From assembly GCF_014637795.1 (NCBI RefSeq), contig NZ_BMFD01000016.1, positions 1-64,000 of the forward strand: DNA of 64,000 bases. Reading direction: 5' to 3'. A program made the position numbers and the translations under genes. This stretch comes from Belliella aquatica (GTDB taxonomy: Bacteria; Bacteroidota; Bacteroidia; Cytophagales; Cyclobacteriaceae). Of this stretch, positions 27,672 through 34,274 are shown one piece after another (within the stretch, counting starts at the first letter, position 1; each line of letters starts with the position of its first letter). A model generated the notes under the pieces. The model was not told where the DNA came from. It worked only from the letters and a program-made list of their open reading frames with translations, and ran no database searches.

Positions 27672-28457
27672 ATGGCACTGATAACATTCATTTCAGATTT
27701 TGGAGACGGGGACTATTACGTTCCGGCAGTAAAGGCGAAAATGTTATCCATTAACCCCCAATTGAATATTGTTGACATTTCCCATAAAATTGACACCTAT
27801 GATATTGCCCATGCTGCTTTTATTTTGCGGGCAGTGTATAAAGATTTCCCAAAAGGAACTGTTCATCTTGTAGCGCTCAATGGGACAAGTAACATGACTG
27901 AGGGATTTATCGGAATCAAATTGGAGGAACATATTTTTATTGGTCCCAACAATGGTGTTTTGAGCCTTTTGGCTGATTATGACCCAGGCATAGTAGTTCA
28001 ATTTGCAGATATTCACCTCAAAGACAGCACCTTCCCTGCGAAAGATATTCTTGCCCCGATTGCTGCGAAAGTAGCCTCTGGAGCTGCTATTCATGATTTT
28101 GGTGGTCCATTGATGCAAATGAAAAAGATGATGTCCCGTCAGTTTAAAGCTACCCGCAAGCAAATTGTAGGACATGTTGTCCGTGTGGATAATTATGGAA
28201 ACTTAATCACGAACATCCGAAAAGATGCTTTTGAAAAACTCAATCCTGGAAAATTTGTGATTGAATTTAGCAGGGAGGGACTGACCAAGATCAATAAATC
28301 TTATGATAACGTAGAACCAGGAGACTGCTTTGCTTTCTTCAATAGCCTCGATCTTTTAGAAATTGGGATCAATCATGGTCATGGTTCGGATTTACTAGGA
28401 CTCAGACTAGACAGTCCTATTTACATCAACTTTGAAATTGCCGAACAAAATGCTTAG
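27672..28457 (+). CDS. S-adenosyl-L-methionine hydrolase (adenosine-forming), DUF62 family
   Basis: A 261-residue member of the SAM hydroxide adenosyltransferase family, which splits SAM into adenosine and methionine. It opens with ITFISDFGDGDYYVPAVK and has the VDISHKI and IGPNNGVLSLL segments of the catalytic domain, then a C-terminal beta-barrel starting VDNYGNLITNI. It is related in fold to fluorinases, but nothing here suggests halide use. It overlaps the next gene by 8 bases. Confidence 0.88.
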   Translation: MALITFISDFGDGDYYVPAVKAKMLSINPQLNIVDISHKIDTYDIAHAAFILRAVYKDFPKGTVHLVALNGTSNMTEGFIGIKLEEHIFIGPNNGVLSLLADYDPGIVVQFADIHLKDSTFPAKDILAPIAAKVASGAAIHDFGGPLMQMKKMMSRQFKATRKQIVGHVVRVDNYGNLITNIRKDAFEKLNPGKFVIEFSREGLTKINKSYDNVEPGDCFAFFNSLDLLEIGINHGHGSDLLGLRLDSPIYINFEIAEQNA

Positions 28458-28746
28458 ACGTGTAGTCAGAATGACTTTTCAGGAAGATAAAGTGAAAGAG
28501 TTTTTGGAGAATTTCCATCAAAACAAGGAAAAAATCAGAAACTTCCCCGGTTGTCACCATTTGGAATTATGGCAAGATGAAAATTTCAAAAATATTTTCA
28601 TGACTTATAGTTTTTGGGATGATGAATCGGCATTGAATCAATATCGTGATTCTGAACTCTTTAAATCTGTATGGGCGGTCACCAAGCCACTTTTCTCAGA
28701 AAAACCCAGCACTTTCAGTGCAAAAAAATTAGTAGAACTCCCTTGA
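28450..28746 (+). CDS. antibiotic-biosynthesis-monooxygenase-like (ABM) protein
   Basis: A 98-residue ferredoxin-like dimeric alpha-beta barrel protein (VVRMTFQEDKVKEFLENF... FPGCHHLELWQDENF... YSFWDDESALNQY). Family members are small quinol monooxygenases or heme-degrading enzymes, but many have no known activity. The ATG at 28450 (MLRRVV) is preferred over an in-frame ATG 18 bases upstream because the family's first strand begins there. It overlaps the SAM hydrolase gene by 8 bases. Confidence 0.78.
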   Translation: MLRRVVRMTFQEDKVKEFLENFHQNKEKIRNFPGCHHLELWQDENFKNIFMTYSFWDDESALNQYRDSELFKSVWAVTKPLFSEKPSTFSAKKLVELP

Positions 28747-28815
28747 GAGGCTTGCACAGAAAAAAAATAGTAATCATATTTGCATCCCATTCAGCAAGGA
28801 ATGGATAAACCATTT

Positions 28816-28897
28816 GCCCAGATGGCGGAATTGGTAGACGCGTTGGTCTCAAACACCAATGCCGCAAGGCGTGCCGGTTCGACTCCGGCTCTGGGTA
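28816..28897 (+). tRNA. tRNA-Leu (anticodon CAA)
   Basis: An 82-base class II tRNA. Acceptor arms are GCCCAGA (28816-28822) and TCTGGGT (28890-28896, one G-U pair). The D-arm region is TGGCGGAATTGGTAGACGC, the anticodon stem-loop is TTGGT-CTCAAAC-ACCAA, a variable arm follows (TGCCGCAAGGCGT), and the T loop contains GGTTCGACTCC. The loop gives anticodon CAA, which reads TTG. The 3' CCA is not encoded. A terminator follows immediately. Confidence 0.95.
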
Positions 28898-28902
28898 CAT
28901 AA

Positions 28903-28937
28903 AAAGCTCCTTCTTTATTAGATGGAGCTTTTTTTAT
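28903..28937 (+). terminator. rho-independent terminator after tRNA-Leu
   Basis: AAAGCTCC / GGAGCTTT stem with a 13-base loop followed by a T run, starting 6 bases after the tRNA 3' end. Confidence 0.85.
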
Positions 28938-29230
28938 TAGCTACAATCTGAAATTATAGTAGACATATATTTTTTCAATCCCTACTATTCCTTTTAAAAT
29001 ATCAAATATGATAGAATAAACCACTATTCTAAGTAAGACCTTTTGCCAAGTGATTTTTAAATTAATTTGTTAAAAAAAACTGGGATTAGTATTTTTCTTA
29101 TAGTTTTGAGACATAAAGTTTACTTTTTCCGTTTAGGCTTATGTAACTAAAAATCATAAAATTGAACCTTATTTTCTAGTATTGTAAATTTTACTTTAAC
29201 ACAAACCATTTATTTTAAACTACAACTCAT
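28938..29230. other. AT-rich gene-free stretch after tRNA-Leu
   Basis: About 290 bases that are very AT-rich and contain no supported ORF, RNA or repeat. I saw no second copy of the tRNA-Leu 3' end in it that would mark an integration site. Confidence 0.5.
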
Positions 29231-29590
29231 ATGAAAAATCACTTTACACTTCTTTATCTTATGATCTTTGTGTCAGCATTTCTATTTTCTTGTGGTGAAC
29301 AAGAGGAGCCAAGGGAAGATATTGCTTGGTTGAACTTAAGAATAGAAAACATGAAACAAGATCAAGAATTCGGGAAATATTTGAATATACTAACCGGAAC
29401 TTATGAAGGGATTACAGTTTACATTTTTGGAAACTGTTGTCCAAATTGCAATTCTGTTGCTCCGGTTTATGATTCTGAGGAAAATTTATTAGGGTTTTTA
29501 AGTTTTTCTGAAGGGGAAGGTATCAATTTCAATTCTATTCAAAATGTTAAAGTTTATTGGAAACCTAAAAATTCGGCTTGCAATTTCTAA
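29231..29590 (+). CDS. small cysteine-containing lipoprotein of unknown function
   Basis: A 119-residue protein with lipobox FLFSC (cysteine about 21). The mature domain has IAWLNLRIENMKQ, a strand YEGITVYIFGN, then the cluster CCPNC and a later single cysteine near the C-terminus. The layout (helical start, VYIF strand, cysteine pair, then YDSEENLLGF) resembles small Bacteroidota lipoprotein domains such as DUF6970, but I am not sure of the family. A metal site or disulfide is possible. It is the first gene after the tRNA. Confidence 0.65.
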   Translation: MKNHFTLLYLMIFVSAFLFSCGEQEEPREDIAWLNLRIENMKQDQEFGKYLNILTGTYEGITVYIFGNCCPNCNSVAPVYDSEENLLGFLSFSEGEGINFNSIQNVKVYWKPKNSACNF

Positions 29591-29770
29591 CCTTTGAGAG
29601 TACTTGTTGTAGTTAAATAACTATAAAAAGGAACAATCCCCACATGATTGCTTTATCATCTTGATTAAGTTTTCGTTTTTTCAAAAATCAAATGGTGGTG
29701 GGACAAATGATTTAATAACATAATGACCAATTTTAGAGAAGCAATCGGTATAAAATAGGCATTTTGATTT

Positions 29771-29979
29771 TTTCGGCTAGAGCTAATTTCTCATTCATTT
29801 TTAGATTGGCTAAAGCCGTATTCCTATTAAATTTTGGCTGAATTTATGGAATTAATAAATTCTGATTTAAAAAGAAATCATCCCATTTATAATCATTCAA
29901 CATCCTTTCTACGATCAATTGCATCCTACTTTAGCAGAAAAATCAATTAATCATGATGTCATCTGAAGCTTCAGCCAAA
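29771..29979. repeat. MITE-like repeat, copy 1
   Basis: It starts TTTCGGCTA and ends GCTTCAGCCAAA, so the ends are imperfect terminal inverted repeats built on the hairpin unit GGCT-nn-AGCC. Internal words shared with copy 2 (31341-31590), in the same order, include GGCTAAAGCC, CATCCTTTCT, CAATTGC, TACT.CTTTAGCAG-like and ATCTGA.GCTTCAGCCAAA. It contains no ORF. The two copies flank the DUF4143 ATPase gene in direct orientation. Confidence 0.65.
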
Positions 29980-30008
29980 TAGTTTTACTAAATCTAAACA
30001 TTTACACA

Positions 30009-30109
30009 AACTTTCAATTTGCATAAATAAAATAATTATTTTATGTAATCTGAAAGTTAAACTTTCAGATTACATACTTTTTTATTATTTTTCATGCAAA
30101 TTGAAAGTT
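30009..30109. repeat. nested inverted repeats upstream of and into the ATPase leader
   Basis: The outer perfect 16-base inverted repeat is AACTTTCAATTTGCAT at 30009-30024 and its reverse complement at 30094-30109. It encloses a perfect 16-base-arm palindrome at 30043-30075 with a one-base centre, whose left arm is ATGTAATCTGAAAGTT. The right outer arm ends 3 bases before the chosen ATG. The sequence could be an operator, an RNA structure controlling translation, or the terminus of a mobile element. Confidence 0.8.
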
Positions 30110-30112
30110 ATA

Positions 30113-31300
30113 ATGATACAGAGAGAGCTTGAGGATAAGTTGAAACACGGTTTAAGTACCATGCCAGTAGCTGTGATTTTAGGACCAAGGCAAGTTGGAA
30201 AAACTACTTTGGCTTTGGAGCTTTCGCGTGCGGCAATTGATAAACCAATCCATTATTTGGATTTGGAACTGGATTCTGATTTGGCAAAACTGGATGATAC
30301 AGAAAGCTATTTGAGACGATTTGATAATCAACTTTTGATCATAGATGAGGTACAGAGGAAGCCCGAGCTTTTTAAGACGCTCCGAGGGCTTATTGATATT
30401 CGCAAGAGAGCAGGTGAAAAAGCAGGGCATTTTCTACTACTCGGTTCTGCATCCAAAGAACTCTTGCAACAGTCCTCCGAAACCTTAGCAGGTAGAATTA
30501 GATATTTGGAACTGACTCCTTTTACCGCTTGGGAGCTGTTTAAAGATGATTCTCTGGGATTCAATTTTGAAAAACTGTGGTTTAGAGGCGGTTTTCCAGA
30601 CAGTTATTTGGCAGTGAATGATAAGGATAGTTGGGACTGGCGCTATGACTTTATCACGACTTATGTTGAAAAAGACATTCCTCTTTTTGGTCCACAAGTC
30701 CCTGCAGCAAGAATGAAACGGTTTTGGACCATGTTGGCACACTACCATGGGCAGCAAGCTGTGCTCAGCGAAATAGGAAAAAGTCTCGAAGTGAGTCATA
30801 CGACGATCAGAACATACCTTGATACTTTGCAGGATTTCTTTATGGTCCGACAGCTCCAGCCATGGTCAGGCAATACGAAAAAGAGATTGGTCAAATCTCC
30901 AAAAGTATATATTCGCGACTCAGGACTGTTACATAGTTTATTGAATATTTCGAGTTTCGATCAGCTACTTGGCCATCCCGTGGTAGGATCAAGCTGGGAA
31001 GGTTTTGTGATAGAAAATATTCTCAATCATCTCCCATCCACTTGGAAATCTTCCTACTATCGCTCAAGTAATCAAAATGAAATTGATTTGGTATTGGAAG
31101 GACCAAATGATGTTGTTTGGGCAATAGAAATCAAAAAATCACTTGCCCCAAATATCAGTTCGGGTTTCCACCGAGCAGCTGAGGACATCCAAGCAACAAA
31201 GAAATTTGTACTTTATTCCGGTACAGATCAATTCCCAATAAAAAATGATACAGAAGTGATTGGCTTGATTGCTTTTTTGAAGTTGATACAAAACAGTTGA
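30113..31300 (+). CDS. AAA+ ATPase with DUF4143 domain
   Basis: A 395-residue protein. The N-terminal P-loop domain has Walker A GPRQVGKTT (24-32) and Walker B LLIIDEVQ. A central winged-helix-like segment (about 215-255, SLEVSHTTIRTYLDTLQDFFMV) leads into the C-terminal DUF4143 region, with an SNQNEIDLVLEG-EIKKS pattern resembling a degenerate PD-(D/E)XK site. The physiological role of these ATPases is unknown; they are common on exchanged DNA. ATG 30113 is preferred over a TTG 12 bases upstream that lies inside the inverted-repeat arm. Its stop codon lies within a 40-base perfect palindrome. Confidence 0.86.
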   Translation: MIQRELEDKLKHGLSTMPVAVILGPRQVGKTTLALELSRAAIDKPIHYLDLELDSDLAKLDDTESYLRRFDNQLLIIDEVQRKPELFKTLRGLIDIRKRAGEKAGHFLLLGSASKELLQQSSETLAGRIRYLELTPFTAWELFKDDSLGFNFEKLWFRGGFPDSYLAVNDKDSWDWRYDFITTYVEKDIPLFGPQVPAARMKRFWTMLAHYHGQQAVLSEIGKSLEVSHTTIRTYLDTLQDFFMVRQLQPWSGNTKKRLVKSPKVYIRDSGLLHSLLNISSFDQLLGHPVVGSSWEGFVIENILNHLPSTWKSSYYRSSNQNEIDLVLEGPNDVVWAIEIKKSLAPNISSGFHRAAEDIQATKKFVLYSGTDQFPIKNDTEVIGLIAFLKLIQNS

Positions 31301-31325
31301 TTTTCGAAAATCAACTGTTTTGTAT
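31286..31325. repeat. perfect 40-base palindrome spanning the ATPase stop codon
   Basis: Two exact 20-base arms meet with no spacer at TTTTC|GAAAA; the left arm starts ATACAAAACAGTTGA. The TGA stop of the ATPase gene (31298-31300) is inside the left arm. It can fold as a long hairpin with A/T-rich ends and so could act as a terminator. However, the lack of a loop and its exactness are unlike the other terminators of this window. Confidence 0.85.
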
Positions 31326-31340
31326 GTACTTTATCAATTC

Positions 31341-31590
31341 TTTCGGCTAAAGCCTTTGTAAATAATCTTTGTATTAGTGAATGGGCTAAAGCCACATTCC
31401 AATTGAATTTTTCTAGGAAATGAAAAATTAATCTTGACGTGAATTACTATTCTGCTTTTTTGAATCTTAAAAAATAATTCTAAGCATCCTTTCTCTAGAA
31501 TCAGTTTAGTTATTTGATTTCTAATTCAATTGCCTACTGCTTTAGCAGGAGGATAAATCAATTATGAGGCAATCTGAGGCTTCAGCCAAA
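31341..31590. repeat. MITE-like repeat, copy 2
   Basis: A 250-base copy with ends TTTCGGCTAAAGCC and GGCTTCAGCCAAA, an imperfect terminal inverted pair. It shares ordered words with copy 1 (29771-29979) and contains an extra GGGCTAAAGCC at about 31383. Its right end lies one base from the stop codon of the DUF2237 gene. No ORF is inside. Confidence 0.65.
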
Positions 31591-31591
31591 A

Positions 31592-31951
31592 TCAAACATA
31601 AGCAAATTCAACCAACTCCTTGAGAGAGATGTATTGGAGCGTTTTTTCATTGCAAGCTTCCAATATTACTTTTGGCGCACAGCCTGCGGCGTAGGCTTCC
31701 ATCCATCTTGAAGCACATAGACACCATTTATCACCAGCTTTCAATCCTGAGAATGCGTATTCTGGTCTTGGCGTAATCAAGTCATTCCCTCTGTTATAAC
31801 TAAACCGCAGAAATTCATCTGACATGACTGCGCAGACAGTATGAGTTCCCAAATCATCTTCGCCTGTCTCGCAACAGCCATTTCTATAATATCCTGTCAA
31901 AGGATCAGAACTACAAAGCATCAACTCTTCACCAAATACATTTTTTGCCAT
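31592..31951 (-). CDS. DUF2237-family protein
   Basis: A 119-residue protein matching DUF2237 along its whole length: NVFGEELMLCSSDPLTGYYRNGCC near the start, GTHTVCAVMSDEFLRFS, GNDLITPRPEYAF and KWCLCASRW. Conserved cysteines (C12, the CC pair and CxC) may form a metal or redox site. The function of the family is unknown. It is the only minus-strand gene of the accessory region and lies between a MITE-like repeat and the methyltransferase leader. Confidence 0.9.
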   Translation of the reverse strand: MAKNVFGEELMLCSSDPLTGYYRNGCCETGEDDLGTHTVCAVMSDEFLRFSYNRGNDLITPRPEYAFSGLKAGDKWCLCASRWMEAYAAGCAPKVILEACNEKTLQYISLKELVEFAYV

Positions 31952-32094
31952 AACTCAAATTTTTCATTGTCTCCTTTTATAACTGAGAGTCTTACTAATT
32001 GATTTTTAGAATAAAGAGTTTAGACAAATATTCTAAACATCATTTTTACAAACCTACTTAAACTTTGAGATAACATGAATTTATGTGATTTTTT

Positions 32095-32107
32095 ATGCAA
32101 ATTGAAA
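32095..32107 (+). promoter_or_regulatory. leader element shared with the ATPase gene
   Basis: ATGCAAATTGAAA is identical to 30094-30106, the right outer inverted-repeat arm in front of the DUF4143 ATPase. Here it is followed by an imperfect inverted repeat (TTGAAA-TTCAAAT-TTTCAA, 32102-32120) and lies 31 bases before the methyltransferase ATG. A shared regulator or shared insertion boundary is inference. Confidence 0.4.
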
Positions 32108-32138
32108 TTCAAATTTTCAAATTACTTATTTCATCAAA

Positions 32139-33581
32139 ATGACCCCATTTACTCTTGAAAATCTTTTGAACTTGCTTAAAAAAAAGCACCCATCGGCATT
32201 TTTGAATGATGAACTTGATTTCGAAAAACTGAAGGCAATTCTTGAATCTGATGAAAAGGAATCAGGTTTGCAATGGAATGGTAAAGTGGCTGCTAAAAAT
32301 CAAGCCTTTTCTTCTTCTAAATTCAAGCTAAACCTAAATCGAGAAAAATCAATTGATTCAAGCAATACGGAAAATATGTTTTTTGAGGGGGATAATTTAG
32401 AAGTTTTGAAACTTCTCCTGCCAACACATCAGGAAAAAGTCAAGGCCATTTACATCGATCCACCCTACAATACTGGTTCTGAAAGTTTCGTGTACTCCGA
32501 TAAATTTGCTGAACAAAAACCTTCCTCCAAATTAAATCAAAACACTTCTAAGTCATTCGAAGCTTTGCATGGAAATTGGCTTTCTATGATATATCCAAGG
32601 TTGATTTTAGGAAGAATGCTACTTCGGAATGATGGGATCATGTTTGTGAGTATTGATGATCACGAATTGGCCAACTTAAAACTATTGATGGACGAAGTAT
32701 TTGGTGAAGAAAATTACATTGAGATTTTTTCTTGGGTGAAATCTGAAACTCCTGCCAATCTTTCAAGAAAAAGCAAAAAGGTCACTGAGTATGTGCTTTG
32801 CTACCAAAAGCAAAAAGACAAAACCAAATTCAAAGGCATCAAAAAAAGTAGTCCAAGTAGCAATGGACTCCTCAACCAAAGCAATGCAGTCAACATCCTT
32901 ACTTTTCCCAAAAACAAAGTCTCAACAAAAATCACAGACGGAATCATTCCTAAGGGAGATTATGGCACCGATAAGTATAGCGTCAAACTGCTAGAAGATA
33001 CAGAAGTGCAAAACGGATGCTTCATAAAAAAAGTAATCCTTCAAGCCAAATTTAAATGGACACAACCCAAGCTTGATGAAGAAATAAAAAATGGTACGCT
33101 TATCCAAATCCCAACACTCAAACTTAGCCCGTCTTACGAGAAATTAGCTTACGATGAAGAAGTTCCACCTAATTTGATCAATTATAAAGTTGGAGTAGGT
33201 ACGAATGAAACAGCAAGCAAGGAACTTCGAGAAATGTTAGGCGCTAAAGTCTTTGATTTCCCAAAACCTCCAAGTTTGATCAAGTATTTGTTTGGGTTTT
33301 CAGACGATCCTGAGGGGATTTATTTGGATTTTTTTGCTGGCTCAGGAGCGACAGCGCAGGCGGTTTTAGAAATGAATGAAAAAGACCAAGGACAGAGAAA
33401 GTACATCTGCGTGCAAATCCCAGAAGAAATAAGACCTAACTCTGAGGCCTACACAAATGATTTTAAAAATATTGCCGAAATCACACATAAACGTTTAACT
33501 GTCTTGCACTCCAAATTATCTGTCTTAAATTCAAGAATTGATTCTGGATTTAAGTACTACGAACTGACCGAATCCAAATAA
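32139..33581 (+). CDS. Mod-like beta-class DNA adenine methyltransferase
   Basis: A 480-residue SAM-dependent DNA methyltransferase. Motif IV DPPY (107-110, followed by NTGSESF) comes before motif I FFAGSG (398-403), the circular order of beta-class N6-adenine (or N4-cytosine) enzymes such as type III Mod. The preceding MFFEGDNLEVLKLL and later GIMFVSIDDHE segments match Mod proteins. At 480 residues it is shorter than typical type III Mod, and no Res helicase-nuclease follows. Instead a small PD-(D/E)XK protein lies 62 bases downstream. The central region (about 200-370) would carry the target-recognition part. Confidence 0.9.
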   Translation: MTPFTLENLLNLLKKKHPSAFLNDELDFEKLKAILESDEKESGLQWNGKVAAKNQAFSSSKFKLNLNREKSIDSSNTENMFFEGDNLEVLKLLLPTHQEKVKAIYIDPPYNTGSESFVYSDKFAEQKPSSKLNQNTSKSFEALHGNWLSMIYPRLILGRMLLRNDGIMFVSIDDHELANLKLLMDEVFGEENYIEIFSWVKSETPANLSRKSKKVTEYVLCYQKQKDKTKFKGIKKSSPSSNGLLNQSNAVNILTFPKNKVSTKITDGIIPKGDYGTDKYSVKLLEDTEVQNGCFIKKVILQAKFKWTQPKLDEEIKNGTLIQIPTLKLSPSYEKLAYDEEVPPNLINYKVGVGTNETASKELREMLGAKVFDFPKPPSLIKYLFGFSDDPEGIYLDFFAGSGATAQAVLEMNEKDQGQRKYICVQIPEEIRPNSEAYTNDFKNIAEITHKRLTVLHSKLSVLNSRIDSGFKYYELTESK

Positions 33582-33643
33582 ATACCAAGGCAGATACCCC
33601 TGCCTATATTGACTTGAATATTCTTTCATCTAAATGGATTTTT

Positions 33644-34195
33644 ATGATTGTAAGGGATTTTGACTTTGAGGCACAGCAGCAACGGGCTAGAAGAATAGCT
33701 TCTAAAATGATCGAACACGGTCTATACTCTAGATTTGGCCTCAATACAACCAAAAGATTAGATAAAGCTTATCTCGGATGCCTTGGGGAATTGGCCTTTA
33801 CACATTGGCTAGAGGAAAAAAGAATAACATATAAAATCGACGATCGAGGTTTCGAAAACAGAAATTCAGATGATTTTGATTTCTTGATCAATGGTAAAAA
33901 GATTGATGTCAAAGTAGCGCTCAAATCCACCACAAACTCACCAAATGATAATTGGACTTATGGGTATCCACAAGAGCAAAATCCAATTAGCAAAGACTTC
34001 GTCGTCATTGGTTGGGTCGATCTCCTTCAAGAAGAAATTGGATTTTATGGTTGGCTGACGGGATTTCAAGTAAGTAAATCTCCTGTCGTCACCAAAAACA
34101 GCTTCAAAGGCTATAGCTATCGAACTCCTAATCATGAATTTAAATGGGGCTTGATGAATAAAAATTTTGATAAGTTTATTGACAACTTATTATAA
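33644..34195 (+). CDS. small PD-(D/E)XK-type protein, candidate restriction endonuclease
   Basis: A 183-residue protein with no family I recognise by name. Residues fitting a PD-(D/E)XK nuclease core are E49 in CLGELAF (helix glutamate), D77/D79 in SDDFDFLING, and D88-V-K90 in KKIDVKVAL. The C-terminal half has FVVIGWVDLLQEEIGFYGWLTG, strand-rich as in these folds. The ATG at 33644 is preferred over a TTG 30 bases upstream. Position 62 bases after the methyltransferase gene suggests it is the partner restriction enzyme. Other PD-(D/E)XK roles, such as repair, cannot be excluded. Confidence 0.68.
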   Translation: MIVRDFDFEAQQQRARRIASKMIEHGLYSRFGLNTTKRLDKAYLGCLGELAFTHWLEEKRITYKIDDRGFENRNSDDFDFLINGKKIDVKVALKSTTNSPNDNWTYGYPQEQNPISKDFVVIGWVDLLQEEIGFYGWLTGFQVSKSPVVTKNSFKGYSYRTPNHEFKWGLMNKNFDKFIDNLL

Positions 34196-34274
34196 ACTCT
34201 TCTTATTGTTTCGGGTAAAGCATGTAAGTTTGTAATAACTCAGTTAAGCTACTAGAAACCTATTTTACTTTACG

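Larger units (their letters stand above)
29591..30112. other. gene-free stretch holding a MITE-like repeat and nested inverted repeats
   Basis: About 520 bases with no supported ORF. It contains MITE-like copy 1 (29771-29979) and the nested palindromes at 30009-30109 that run up to the ATPase start; both are listed separately. The first 180 bases show no structure I can name. Confidence 0.6.

Noticed and set aside
28816-28897. att site or duplicated tRNA-Leu 3' end marking an integrated element
   Set aside because: No second copy of the tRNA 3' segment and no integrase gene was seen in the window.
30101-30112. TTG start for the DUF4143 ATPase
   Set aside because: The extra four residues fall in the inverted-repeat arm, and a normal ATG follows at 30113. 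Similar TTG extensions before the PD-(D/E)XK gene (33614), the OstA gene (44383) and bamD (46983) were rejected for the same reason.
29591-31591. Insertion sequence
   Set aside because: No transposase ORF lies between or inside the repeats. The ATPase is a DUF4143 protein and not a transposition protein, so only a MITE-like label is justified.
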